DNA of 64,000 nucleotides, taken from NCBI GenBank assembly GCA_028023455.1, contig JAQFVV010006203.1, forward strand, positions 13,306,348-13,370,347, written 5' to 3'. A program made the translations under genes and the position numbers. Under the pieces are notes generated by a model. That model searched no databases. It worked only from the letters and a program-made list of their open reading frames with translations, and was not told where the DNA came from. The DNA is from Epiperipatus broadwayi (lineage: Eukaryota; Onychophora; Udeonychophora; Euonychophora; Peripatidae). Shown piece by piece: positions 43,711 to 56,592 of this stretch. How positions within the stretch are numbered: position 1 is the first letter of the stretch; every line of letters starts with the position of its first letter.

Positions 43711-44486
43711 ATAAAGATGCATTTTTCTGAAGGTTTGTGATGATGGTGTTCTAGCTGTATTTTTATATTGGACTATTTCCATCATCTAATATGTGTGTTG
43801 AATGTCTTTAGAAAAGTTTAATTTTATTTAAATATTCCAAATGCATTCAATGGTTAGTAATATCACAGCAACAGGTTAGTATATGCACCAACTGTTAGTA
43901 AAATTACAGCAAACAACTGTTAGTAATATCACAGCAAACCGGTTAGTATATGCACTAACTGTTAGTAATATCACAGCAAACAGGTTAGTATATGCACAAC
44001 GTTTTGAGAGGTATTTTTCTTCCCTCTTCTTCAGGTGTTGCTGGCCTGGCCAGTGACAGTACTAGCATGGGATTCGAACCTGGGTCCTTAGATTCAGTTG
44101 GTTAGAGCATTACCTTAAAATTCAATAATCAAGAATCTAAGGACCCAGGTTCGAATCCCATGTTAGTACTGTCACTGGTCAGACCAGCAACACCTGAAGA
44201 AGAAGGGAGAAAAATACCTCTCGAAATGTTGTGCATATACTAACCTGTTTGCTGTGATATTACTAACAGTTAGTGCATATACTAACCTGTTTGCTGTGAT
44301 ATTACTAACAGTTGTTTGCTGTGGTATTACTAACAGTTGGTGCATATACTGACCGGTTTGCTGTGATATTACTAACTGTTGAATGCATTTGGAATATTTA
44401 ACTAAAATTAAACTTTTCTAAAGACGTTCAACACACATATTAGATGATGGAAATAGTCCAATATAAAAATACAGATAAAGATGCAT
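43711..44486. mobile_element. Foldback SINE dimer, 720-bp palindrome with 12-bp TSD
   Basis: Duplications ATAAAGATGCAT (43711-43722, 44475-44486) flank the insertion. A unique 32-nt tail (43723-43754) separates the left duplication from the left arm; the right arm ends exactly at the right duplication. Both arms contain a perfect box B (GGTTCGAATCCC) and several copies of a TTAGTAATATCACAGC-type motif. The loop (44096-44131) carries a single box A (TTGGTTAGAGCA) in plus orientation. It is therefore an inverted dimer of a tRNA-derived SINE. Relatives lie at 16.9 and 20.9 kb. Confidence 0.88.
44082..44162 (+). repeat. tRNA-like head of the SINE at the foldback axis
   Basis: Reads as a degenerate tRNA: CCTTAGATTCAGTTGGTTAG gives the acceptor and D-arm with box A, and GGTTCGAATCCC supplies the T-arm with box B, at normal spacing. 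GGGTCCTTAGATTC near its 5' end is the exact complement of GAATCTAAGGACCC further in. This self-complementarity places the palindrome axis inside the head. It is not a functional tRNA because the anticodon arm does not pair. Confidence 0.65.
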
Positions 44487-45165
44487 ATTTTTTAAAAAAA
44501 AATTTTACTCATGAAAATATTCCAATATGGATATAAACAGACATGCAGATTCATCCAGGTGGATATTTTCTTATTATTAGATTAGTATTATGATATTTCA
44601 ACGGGATCACACTTAATATCATCCGGATATTAGGAGTCATCCAAAAATAGAGATGTCCAAAATTAGAAAACTTTATTTTCATCTAAAGACAAGAAATTGT
44701 TTATTTTAATTTTAAATTTATTTTAAATTAAAGTTCCTTGACTTTTGTAAGATTTTTCTATTACCTGGACAATGGTTGGGGTGATCCAATCGAAATATTG
44801 GTATAGTGATAATTACAACAAGCAAATGTAAGCACAGGTGAATCTGAATTATGATTTCATCTTTTATACATTAAAAAGTATTTGCTTTAATATATATACA
44901 AAAATAAATTGATCCAAGAAATGAAGATTGACCAATTAAAAGAAGATATTAGAAAGCAAAAATATGTTGATATATAAGTTTAATTAGTGGATTACTTGGT
45001 AAATTAAAATAAAAAAATAGGAATTATTCAATGAAAATTTAAAAGATGCTAACTGTACAGAAAATAAGCTATAAAAAGCTTTAAGTATAATAGTGAGACA
45101 ATTAACAAAATTGAAAAAATAGATTAAATAAGTAAAAATAAAATATATTGCACAATAAAACAACA
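44487..45165. other. AT-rich intronic DNA, no gene seen
   Basis: Nothing recognisable; poly(A)-rich. Confidence 0.5.
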
Positions 45166-46100
45166 AAAAAAGTGTCTTTGATGAAAAATTAAAACTAGTG
45201 ATCCCAGTAGAGCTAATAAACTGTGAGGGAAAAATATTAGAAAAAATTAATATTATGATTTGGGTGAGTACAGAGGTGTGCATTTTCTTTCAATGATTTT
45301 AGAGGGAGTGGGGAGGAGATTTTTAGAACAATCAGTTTAGTGTAATTATTGAAAATCTTGAAGAGATATATTTCTAATACATTAGCCACATTTTATTTTT
45401 AGCAGTTAAGAATTAGTAAAGTTGGTGAAAGAAAAGGCATAACTTAAGTAATGAAAACTATTGATGAAGGACATGTAAATGACATTACCTTTAATTGATT
45501 TTGAACAGATATTTCACAGAAATGCATTTGATTATATTTTGTGTATTCTGAAACTGAAACATATATGTTACATTGGGGGAAAAAAATCATTAGAAAATTT
45601 ATTATAAAAAAGACACTTACAAAAATGCCTTTTTATTAATAAAACATGAATAAAATAGAGATATCATTTTGCTTTTGCTAGAACATCTCACATTTCACCT
45701 CCACTTTATCTTATCAGACTATATTCTCCCACTATGCATGCATTTAATGAACAACCTGAATCTCTGTCATGCTGCCAGCTTGAGATTTTTTTCCATTACA
45801 CCATCCTCATGCAAAATAGGAATTAGTTCCGATCTACTTTTAACATCTAGTGAAAAAGTAAATAAATGTGCTTCAGAGGGATATAGTTTACTTATTTTTT
45901 TACTGAGATAAGATATTGAATGAATGCTGCTCTGATATTAGATATGAAGCATAGATTATCAGATTTACAGATGATAAAAGTGTTTGTGAATTAGTGATGA
46001 CTTTAACAAAATCTAAAATAGAATTGATAAAATTATTAAGAAATTTGGAAAGAAAATAAATAAGGCAAAGGCTAAATTATAAAAATAGATAAAATGTATA
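45166..46100 (+). mobile_element. Decayed LINE reverse-transcriptase fragment
   Basis: Scattered plus-strand motifs match the craniate/RTE-like LINE RT order. IPVELINCEGK is near 45200; LIDFEQIFHRNAFDYIL near 45490-45545 corresponds to the first catalytic Asp region (IDFxxAFD); TDDKSVCELV near 45968-46000 corresponds to the YADD box. Frames are broken between them and the segment 45660-45910 shows no RT similarity. A very old copy. Confidence 0.5.
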
Positions 46101-49100
46101 ATAATAATCAGTGCTCTAATATTCATCTGACCAAACTAAAATAACTCAAAAACTATCAATTAATAACTGCTGAATGAGCTCTATGGAACAGTTATCAAGA
46201 TTGATTATGGGCCAGCCACCCCTGAAAAAAAATCATAAGATTTATGACCTGAAAAATTTTTCACTCAGCTCCAATATAAATCTCAAATAATTAATTTGGC
46301 AGAATGCACCACCACCAAATTATAAGGCTTTTTTTTTTGTTAATGTTAAAGGTAATAGTAAAGAAATTAAACTAAAAAAGGTAATAATAAATAATTATTT
46401 TGGGAACGACTAAAAACTAATTTAAAAAAAAAAAATTAAGAATGTGTCCAGCTTTAGACAAAGTTATATACTTGGACATGATTAGGAATGAGAAAAAGAA
46501 TTAGATATGTGAAGATTAGTAATATAAATAGTTAAGAAAGAGTAAACAAAAAAATAATATATAAGTATTTAAAAAAAGGTAATATTTTGTGAGAAAAGTA
46601 TTTAAATAAATGACAAATTTTAGGACTAGAGGAAATATGAAAGGTATATTACAGAAAACTGAGAGAAAACATTGAAGAGCGAACAAAAAACAAATTTAAT
46701 ATATGAAATATGCAACCAGCTTTAACGAAAATGAAAATAAATTACTTCATAACTTACTTTTTTATTGTTTATATTTTATTTATATAAACATTATGGTCAT
46801 CTTTTCAACCACCTTAGTCATCTTTTCCATGGTTTTCCTAAATTTAAAAACACATTAATCCTAATCTTTTATTATTATTAGTGTTGCTATTATTATTATT
46901 TCCTTGATATAAACCTCTTTGCTTTTTGTAAAATTTATCACTTCTAAGTTTCTTTCATTTTACACTTTTTCCATTTTACCATACATTAAAATGTAAATTT
47001 TCTTGCTTTTGCCTAATAAATCATGTTTCTGCTTCTGATAAGATTTGAGGGGAATGTCAATGAAATGTATGAAGATATACAATCATTAAAACATGCCACA
47101 AAATTTCAATTTGCCATGTAAAATGATAGCAATAAGTTTTAAAAACCTTAGGCAACAAAAACATCTTTTGACTGCACATGAATGTCCATTGTTGCATTAA
47201 GCTTATCAGTACATTTTAATTTAGGTGGCTATAGTAATCTGCAATTTGTATTGCTAATAGTGACATAAATTTACATTTAGTATTAAATTTCAATCTAAGT
47301 CAAATCTATTTTAAGATTTATCCATGATTTTAAATGCCTTTTTAAACTATAATTCTTTATTTTCCATCATAAAAGTGTAAATGTCTTATTCTCCTTAATC
47401 ATTTTAATATTACTTTGATGTGCAGCATTCACTTTTAAAGTTTTAAAGAATAGCTAACTTTTGGCACTTTCATTCAGAATATTATATTTAATCAACAAAT
47501 AAATTACTAACCTATATGTCTTCCCAAATTTTTATGATCTTAAATGTAAATGGTGAAAATAAATAATGGACTAATCATCTCTAGGAGTACATTGACACTG
47601 TACTCATCTGACCAATTTAGATTAAACTGAAATATTTAAACTCCAGCTGATAAAAGCCATATTCCCATTTATCATTCCATACTGGAAGGCAAGCTTGACA
47701 ATTTGAAAAAAAAATCCTAAGTCTGCTTGTGACCCAAAATTTTTTCCCAAGGTTGAACAAGTTTGAGTTCATATGCAAGTAGATATGGAAAACATCATAT
47801 CATAAGACCTTAACCTCCTTTCATAAATAATACGTTCAGAGATACTGTCAATATTAACAAGCTAATCAATCTTTTACATCTCTTTGGTGACCACTTACAA
47901 TTTAAGTTACTGATATATGTTCAGAGATTAATATCTGCAAATATTCATTCTGTAAACACTTATTTGATATAATCTTTTATGTGTGAGATAATATAAATTC
48001 AAACTTCAGGTGAGTTATATTTATTTATGCTAAAATCACAAATTATGCAACACAAGAAACATTTCAATAAACTTTGCTCAATAATAAATGAGTCTAGCTC
48101 ATCACATTTTAAATAAATCATGATCTATTATAAGTATCATTGAAATATCTCATTTAAAAAAATATGAAATATCTTTGAATTCCCAAATGTTGCTTGGAAG
48201 AGCCTTCATACATAAAGCTTAAAATGCTCAAATTGGTGAGAAATCTTTATTTACATAATTTTTTCCCATGGTAACAATTTCCTCAGTCAAAAATTTGTAT
48301 ACATTTCCAAAAAAACATACATTGAATGTAAATTCTCAATTAATGGGAATAATAAATCCTGCTTTATTCAAAGCAAACAATAAGATAACAATTTATTGAT
48401 AAGATGCCATCAAGCAAACCAATATCAATATCTCAATAGTACTTAAAGTATCAAAAGCAAAATTAAACAACAGGGTTTAGTGCTTTATGTAAGATAACCC
48501 ATTTACCAGAGGTGAAAGCTACATTATATTATAATGTGTGTTATGTCAACACCTTGATTATCCAAGAAATTCTAGATATCCATTTTTCAATTAACACAGG
48601 ATGATTATTTGTTATAGGCCAGCTATCTGAAAAATATTTCAAACATGTTTAATATCAGCAATCTAAAAAGTTTATAAACTGCACTTAGATTTGAGCTCCA
48701 GTTTATATACATAGCAGATGAATGCATAAAATTTATTGAGATGCCAAAAATTTCTAAGTCTTGTAAATTATAGATGATAAACTTTTATTATCTCCATTAG
48801 CTATATCTTGATTATTATCAGTTTCTTTAATCTATCATGCCTTAAAGCAATTTCCCCTCCTTTTATTTTATGAAGTACAAGCTTATTTACATTTCCTTTC
48901 TCATCCTAATTTATCTTCTATATATGAAGTATCTGCGTATAATCACTTAATTTCTTAGCATCTTGATTTTCTATGGCATACTTAATAAATACTTCTATTG
49001 ATATTATTCTTAAAACCATTTTTTTACCACTTATAAAAATAATTTCTTAGTTTTTATATAACTAAATAATACTTTTAAGTACCTTATCTTTGCTTTGAGA

Positions 49101-51261
49101 TATAAGATTACATACAGGTATTGAAGCAAATATACACGATTCTAATGTTTTGACATATAATATCAATAAATCTTATGCAACAATATCTTCACCAATTTTG
49201 TTGAATGACTTCATATTTTTCATCACATAACATAAATATTTAACAAAAAATACTTTTATTTTCAAAATCTGAGTTGATAGTAAAAAGCAATTTCATATCC
49301 CTTTTTTTTATTATTGTAAACCATACTTAAGTATAAATACATGATGTACATTTGTATCTATAAGATCATCAAAATTTGTTTTCATATCATAGGTTGATGT
49401 CATTTTCAAAATCAAACATAAACAACCTAATTTTGAACTTTTTCATCTTTTATTATTTTCCATTAGATCTACAAAATGATGTTCAAATAAACATGTTTGA
49501 AAACAGGTTAAACTTTATTCATAACAAATATTACATTTTAAAATCCAACCTTCACAACTGAATTATGTGCAACTATATTCGAAGAACAAGCTATAATGAA
49601 TAATGATAAAGTAAAATAATAAAAAAAATAGGTAAATGTTTTTAACATTATTGATTGCAAACCAAAGGCTTCTCTAATAGCCCGTCATATGAAACAAATG
49701 TCTATCTCATTAGACATGATAACTTCCAGATACAGAGAATTTAAGTATTGTCCACCCTTCCTTTGTTCTTTAATTAAAAATATCAGATGCCAATTTACAA
49801 ACCAATAATAGATAGTTTGCTGGATTTGCTATGAGAATATTGTCTAAAAAAAAAAATTATGCTTGCTTTGAACCTATATAATTTTTAATCTTTTTTTAAT
49901 TTTATCTGGCCTAGATTCAATCCTAGCTCAAAGAAATGATAGGCAAATGCACTCTATCATGAGATTTTAATGACTGAAATGCACAATATTATTTATATAC
50001 TTTCTTAAATATAGACTTTGTTCATTTGATTTTAAAAATGAGTTTATTTTATTATATACAATAAATTTATACACAAGAATGAAAAATCAATATGCTTCAA
50101 AGTTAAAATCAGTCTTTAGAAAAGACATTAAGTAGTTTATTGAGTAATTACTATTTTTCTTGCATGGCTTTCAACATAAGTATTTAATTAATTGTAATAT
50201 TAGATAGAAAACAAGTCTTAAGTGACAAATATGCAATACAGAATCTGCATTTCATTTAAATTACAATGAATATATATATATATATTGTTGTCAAATTAAA
50301 TCAATAAGTAACAGTTTAAATCTTTATTCTAATATGCACTGTGAAACCTATATAGACATCAAAACCAGACATGTTTATATTGTTACAATTCAAGTTTATT
50401 TCATTACATTCTGTGGCCTAAAAATTAAAAACTTTTGAAATTTTTAATTACTGTCCATATTGGATCATTTCTCAGAAAGATATGTCTTCTAAACTTAATG
50501 AATCATATTAAACAAATTTCTTTCCTTATACTATCATTCAATATATACTAATGCTTAGCAAAATAAGTAATCATATGTAAGACAAATTACAGCAGTTTAG
50601 CTAAATCTATACAAAATTTACCAATAATTGTAGATGATACCTTACTCAGACCCAAAGCTAAAATACTTAAGCATTGAATAAAGCAATGGGCACTAGATGG
50701 AATACAATTATTTTCTCGATAATTAGTATCCTAGCAGGAACCACAAGATTTCATCCTGCTTTTCAATATCAATATCTTGAGAATTTAAATATTTTAAATT
50801 GATTGTTTACTTAAATATAATCTGGATAAATCATGGAATAGTTAGCTGTGGTAATTCACATTACAACACTTTAATAAACTGATATCATTAATGACCACCC
50901 ATCTAGTTATTCTTTTACTTACCTCCACAAGAAAATACTCACTCATGCTGTCAGTGGTAAGAATATCAACTACATATCTGATTTCACATACAGAAAGAAA
51001 AAATTAAGAATTGGCCATCCTCTTTATATATATATATATTACTAATTTCTGTCAATGAACTACCAAAATTTGTCCATAAATTCAACAAAGATTTATATTA
51101 ATTTGGATACATATTTTTGCTTTAACAATATTTTTGTTTTCAACTCCTGCTGCATTAAATTTATCAATTTTAAATTTACTAATGTGTTCATTTTACATAA
51201 GACTTTTTTTAATTCTCTTACTTATAATAAAATTTGAAAAATGATTCAAATTCAGATACAT
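46101..51261. other. AT-rich intronic DNA, no gene seen
   Basis: Five kilobases without a recognisable gene. A tRNA-like SINE trace occurs near 49912-49975 (minus strand GATAGAGTGCATTTGCC with GGATTGAATC). A 3' SINE motif GGCCAGCTATCTGAAAA lies at 48616-48632. Otherwise low-complexity AT-rich DNA. Confidence 0.45.
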
Positions 51262-51395
51262 ATTTATTAATAATATATTAAAAGAAAGTCATACATCACG
51301 ACCTAATCCTCAGACCGGTTTCATGCTTTGGCAATCCTCAGTGAGTTGATTGTTAGAACTATTAGTACTGCTCATTATTTATTAATAATATATTA
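51262..51395 (-). mobile_element. 96-bp hammerhead mini-insertion with 19-bp TSD
   Basis: The duplication ATTTATTAATAATATATTA is perfect at 51262-51280 and 51377-51395 and encloses only 96 bp. The insert holds hammerhead copy H8 and the GTCATACATCACGACC segment shared with the 52.2 kb copy. Either a heavily truncated or a monomer-sized member of the 52-kb hammerhead family. Confidence 0.72.
51313..51341 (-). ncRNA. Type I hammerhead ribozyme (copy H8)
   Basis: Minus strand: CUGAGGA (51341-51335; the variable position is G), stem II UGC/GCA with a flanking U-U mismatch, GAAAC, a 2-nt loop and GUC (51315-51313). Stem I can form between CAATC-AA-CTCA upstream and TGAGGATTAG downstream with a two-base bulge. 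Confidence 0.6.
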
Positions 51396-52059
51396 TTTAT
51401 TTTTTTGTTCAAAATGGTTCATGATTATGCAACATAAATACTATATATTAATTAACCAAAAAAGCACAATTTTATGTATATTTACACATTATTTAAGAAG
51501 AAAATATTTCCAACTGTATTAGGAAAATTTGTTTATAAAACTGTTTCATTTTTAATATGGCTATTTTATTCCTAAATACAGCATTAGAAGTAATCTATTG
51601 AATTTTCTCCAGAGGTACCAAGCTTGAGTAATTCCACATTAGTGAAATCTAATATTCACACATGCAGAATGTTGAAAGTAAGATGGAAGAGTAATGCAAT
51701 ATTTTGATTGACTTATTTCTAATTGATAAAAAATATTTATTTTGAAGTATTTATAAAAATAATCCATGTTTTATCTCTATTAACCTTTTTTACACTATTT
51801 TATATTAAAATAAAAATATAAATAAATCGTGTCATTTTTGCATCTATTTCCAGGCAATTTTTTTATCTATGCTAACACTTTCACAGCTTATACCTTATTT
51901 CACACAGATTATCAACAGTATGGGGTCATCTTTATAAATCTAGGGAAATCTTATTCACTGTATATGCTTGTTTTACATAATTTTGTAGATAATTTCCTTT
52001 AAGACAACACATAATCACCTTTTCTTTATGCTTATATAAGCATTATCATCTAGCATTAT

Positions 52060-52265
52060 TTTTAATCTAATGATTGAATATCCTGGCACCTCACTGATGA
52101 TGCCAGAAGCAGAAACTGGTCTGGGGTTGAGGATATTCTCAAAGCTTGTTAAGAGCTTATTTTGCAAGCTCTATATATAACATTTGTTTAATATATATAT
52201 ATATACAAAGAAATCAAGTCATATGTCACGACCTAATTTAACAAGCTTATATTACAAAAGTTATA
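52060..52265 (+). mobile_element. Hammerhead-containing retroposon (52-kb family)
   Basis: Contains hammerhead H7. This is followed by AAAGCTTGTTAAGAGCTTA, an AT-rich stretch, and AAAGAAATCAAGTCATATG with CACGACCTAATTTAACAAGC. The parts recur at 28.1, 28.45 and 51.3 kb, defining one family. The end of the element is unclear because of the downstream (CT)n and (TA)n. Confidence 0.6.
52094..52121 (+). ncRNA. Type I hammerhead ribozyme (copy H7)
   Basis: CUGAUGA (52094-52100), stem II UGC (52101-52103) with GCA (52109-52111) around CAGAA, GAAAC (52112-52116), a 2-nt loop UG, and GUC (52119-52121). A 9-bp stem I forms between GAATATCCT (52076-52084) and AGGATATTC (52130-52138). All conserved core residues are present. 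The unpaired stretches between stem I and the core may make the stem I/stem II tertiary contact. Confidence 0.8.
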
Positions 52266-52299
52266 TATATTCTGCAAAGCTTGTTAACTTATTTGCTAG

Positions 52300-52337
52300 C
52301 TCTCTCTCTCTCTCTCTCACTATATATATATATATAT
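52300..52337 (+). repeat. (CT)n and (TA)n microsatellite
   Basis: About nine CT repeats followed by TATATA repeats. Confidence 0.9.
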
Positions 52338-55300
52338 GTAAGTATGCTTTTGTATAAATTGATCAAATTCAGAAACTATCTTATTTTGGGTTTTTTCTTT
52401 ATCAGTGTAATTATAAAAATAAATTATTTCAAAAATAATATTTATTTTGCTAAAGAAAAAAAAACCCTCTACATAAAGTTCTTCTATTTAAGTCATGGAT
52501 GGGGCTGAGTGTTTAAAAGGCTCCTATCATCATAAAAAAAATTTAAAAATCGTAATAATAATGACTGATAAGTATTTATATATTTCATTCTTTTCAAAAT
52601 TAGATATTAAAACAGATATACTAAAATAAACACTTATGAACAAATTTAAAATTACTTTTAAAATGTTTATTTTTTGATAATTATTATATTTTATTATCTT
52701 TATTGTTTTTATAGCATCTTAGATTTATAGAGTTGTTGTTTTTTTTATGATGCAGTAAGCTATTATGAAAACTTCAGCTTCAATAGATGCATAAAAAAAA
52801 ATTCCATATGGTATTTTCAACATCAAGGTTAATAAAAACATTTTTATTAATATTATTTAAGCTGTGAAGAAGACTGTTATGTAGTCAAAAGAGCATGAAA
52901 AATAGATGCATAAATGAATGGATTTATTATTTACATTGAACATCATGCATAGCAACTAGACAGATTTTTGTTATATTAAAATTTTAATTTTCATTCTCTT
53001 AAATTTAAAATATTATAATTGTTGCAATTGTTTTTAAAATTTCATTTTTATTTTTTATGTTTAATCTAATGTAACTTTATATTAATGATTTCTAATTTTA
53101 GATATAATCCTTTGCTTTGGTAATTATTCATTTATTTATTTATAAGTATTGTAATACACAGTAAAATTTCATGCAACCCGCTGATCAATCAGAACATTTA
53201 TTCCCTCCAGTCATATAAAAACTTTCAAAGCTTTTTAGGAAAACTGTAGAAAGCAGTGTTTTATATTGATCCGTTGAGTTGATAACATTTGCCAGGATGA
53301 TTTAGGAGTAAACTGTAATGACATTTATTTATTCTCAATCAAGATAGCATACAAAAAATAAAAACCAAGCTACCATAAATTAAACAATTCAAAACAAAGC
53401 AAAAGTGATCATGTAATGTTTAGTGGTTTAACTAGCATAAATTACTGAATTTTAATACAGCATCAATTTTCTTTTATATGAACTTTTCCAACATTCCAAT
53501 AATCTGATCTTAAGAGTAAAATTATGAGCCATTATTATTTTTTCTCCTTATTTGTTTTCAAAATGTTTCTGAATTCAGCCTTCTATTTGGTTTGGAAAGT
53601 TAGATAATCTTGGTGAATTAATGAAAATGAAGATGTTTTAGTATTTATATATGAAAAAAAAGTACAGATGAATATTTTATTAAACAATTCAAAATACAGC
53701 AAAACTCTCCATATAGTAGTGATCATGTGATGATGAATATTTTATTTACACCTTGCATAGCTTAGCTCAGCGATGAGTAAAGGACTTTATATACAATAAA
53801 TTTCTAAATCAGAGCTCACTTCCAATACTTGTATATAACAATCTTTTGTGCAACAATCTGCAGGATTGTTGTTGTTTTATTAGCATAAAGTATTTTAAAT
53901 TTTTTTTTAAGTAATAAGCTTCTATACATCATATACAATTTACTGACAGATATATTAGTGGTAATAATTTTGAAACAAAAAATAAGTATAAATAATGTTT
54001 GTGGAGATATTTTCAACAATTATAATATAATAAATAAACAATTGTAACTTATTGATACAAAGTCATGAGAAGTACTAATATTTCCTAGTTTGTTGTCTAT
54101 ATTTATTACTGAAAAGAATATTAAATTTCAGTTACACATTGTTGAAAGTAAACAACTTTTTTTTTTCCTTCTAAGTTTCATAAACTATTCAAATACAATT
54201 TCAACTAATATATTAAAAATTACATTACATTATGTTAAGTACTCTATTGTATAATATTTGAAATTAATGTTAAATGTTATCTCTTCATGACTCATACCAA
54301 TTACATTTAAGAAATATTTCTTCATAAGTTTTCATACATTTGTAAGATTTTGTAAAATAAAGTCTTACTTACATATTAGACTTGCTGCCCATGTGTGCAC
54401 TGTCTGGGGGGGGGGGGGTATTTGTGAAGGCTTTCTGCTGTATTAAAAAGGCACAACCACCTGTTGTTATTTAGTGTTATAATGTGTTTATTATTTTTGT
54501 ATACAAATTTAACTTTTTAATACAGTATTCTGCTGTCACAACACCCCACACAAACACATGAGAAAGGTATGGCATTCTGCTATCGCAAACACAGACAATA
54601 GGCCCAATACTTAAGTACCAATAAAGTTTATGTTCATTAGTTGACAATATCAATGTAAAATTAGTATTGAAACAAAAAAAATTTGAGAACTTGGCATTTC
54701 TTCTTTAATCTACATCAGACTGGGAGCAAGATTTTTCTGTGGCAAGCTAACTGGAATTTATCTGAAAATAGATGAGGACCATAATTTTTAGGTAGCAAAA
54801 TAAAAAAATGATATAAAATTGATTGTTGCTGCAATGCTGATGTACTATTGCTAAGCAAGTACACTAGTTTAATGGTATCATCGAGAAAACAAAATTATCT
54901 GTGGTTTTGAGCACACCATCCTGGAATTCATTGAAAATATAGAATAGCCCTGCTCTGACCAACAAAGATAAATAAAATATTGATACATTTTATCAAAAAA
55001 CTATGTGCACCATCATATGTCATTATGAATAGAAATTTTATCCATAGGAATTATATGCAATGCTTATTTTTTAATGACTTTACTTTTTTTTTTAATAAAA
55101 ATGAATAAACTCTATTGAAAACTGTTTTAGTACATAAATTTTGAAATGTATATGGATCAACTTTTGAGAGTCGGAGATTGGTCATTCCTGATCTACAATG
55201 CTCTTTTGAAATTTTATATAGCTCACTACAATTGCTTCATTTCAATAAAGTTTGCATACAATAAAAGATTTATCTTGTTTTGTTATTTCCTTTCCCAACA

Positions 55301-56592
55301 ATGGTTTGTTTTCTGCTTTATTTCTTAAAATCAAAATGATCTGATCATTTTTTGTTGTACTATTTGTTCTCTGAATTTTTATAGATTATACAAAAACTCA
55401 AAATTGGGACATTCTTTCAATAGCTGTACATCTCTTTTTTTTTGAAATTAATGTTGTATACGATACTTAATTTATCTATAATTTATTTCACCACTATATT
55501 AATTTCCATTATCAAACCATTTCAATTATTTCTTTTGTAATCTAATTATAAAAAGATTTTTATTTCTTTATTTTTTTCAGTCTTTTATTATTTTAATAAT
55601 AATTAATCATTCTTTTTTTTTTTTGTCATCTACTATCATTCTTCTTCATGATTAATTTTTTCAACAATCTTATTTCCTCTCCTAAAAGACTGTATCTTGG
55701 TGATCAATTTTCTTTGAAATACATTCCCGTAAAGTTGGAATGTATAAAATATTCATTTGGCATCAATTTCACAATTCCCATCTTGTTTAACCTTTTTTTA
55801 CAGAATTTCTTTTAAACTGTTTTTTTTTTAGAAAAAAGAATTTAAATCAGCTATTTCAAAAATTTTTAACCACACTTAGTACACTAGTTTTCAATTATGC
55901 CACAGAATTATTTTTCTATACCATTATTCTATGTCAATGCATGTACTTTTAGAAAATGTCTAACATACTCATATGATATACTTAATCTTCCACTTGTTTT
56001 TCTGATAAAGATGCTCCCAGTTTTTGACAAAATGTTTATATGACAGGCAAAATGCTCTTATATTTTAATAACTTTTTTAATCTTTTTTTTTTTTTTTACT
56101 TTCTTTTACTAGCTCTAATGAATACAAGAACATTTTGCCCATCCTATAAACTGTCAACACTACTTCATAATACATTTAAGAATAAAATCAAGTCAATTGA
56201 AGCAGTTAAAACAATTAACAATGTAATATATTTTATTTAAATAAACCACACAATATAGAGCAAAATATTTCTTTTTATAACAACAGTAATTGTACATATA
56301 TAATAAAAATAATACAGAAAAACTTTTATCCACACATATTTATTTTTACCCTTTTCAATGTGATACATAGAACATCTATCTATTTTTTTATATATATGTA
56401 AAATTAACTAGAACCAATTACGATATTAATACAATATTCTATTCATCAAGGAGTTAAATTAATTGTTTTATATATATTCATACAATTATGTTTGTTATAA
56501 TTAATATAGTTTCATATATTTTCCTTCTATTAGGTTCTTTAATATAATTTAAAGGTTTTATATTTTTTTACACAATTTATTTTATGTGTATT
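52338..56592. other. AT-rich intronic DNA, no gene seen
   Basis: No recognisable gene. A 13-G run lies at 54406-54418. The part 55330-56600 is strongly T-rich on the plus strand and could hold the 3' remainder of the Penelope-like fragment, but nothing in it is conserved enough to say. Confidence 0.4.

Noticed and set aside
44018-44230. CTGAAGA...GAAA in the 44-kb SINE arms as a ninth hammerhead
   Set aside because: The order and a possible AGAGG/CCTCT stem II recall a hammerhead, but a bulged C precedes GAAA, the position after the short stem III would be G (not allowed as H), and the right arm has lost the stem. I treat it as a conserved SINE motif unless a model search says otherwise.
54406-54418. 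G run as a G-quadruplex or functional motif
   Set aside because: A single homopolymer without further G tracts; more likely a slippage product or sequencing-sensitive site.
55330-56050. Body of a Penelope-like or LINE reverse transcriptase
   Set aside because: T-rich with short minus-strand frames, but none of the RT motifs could be recognised.
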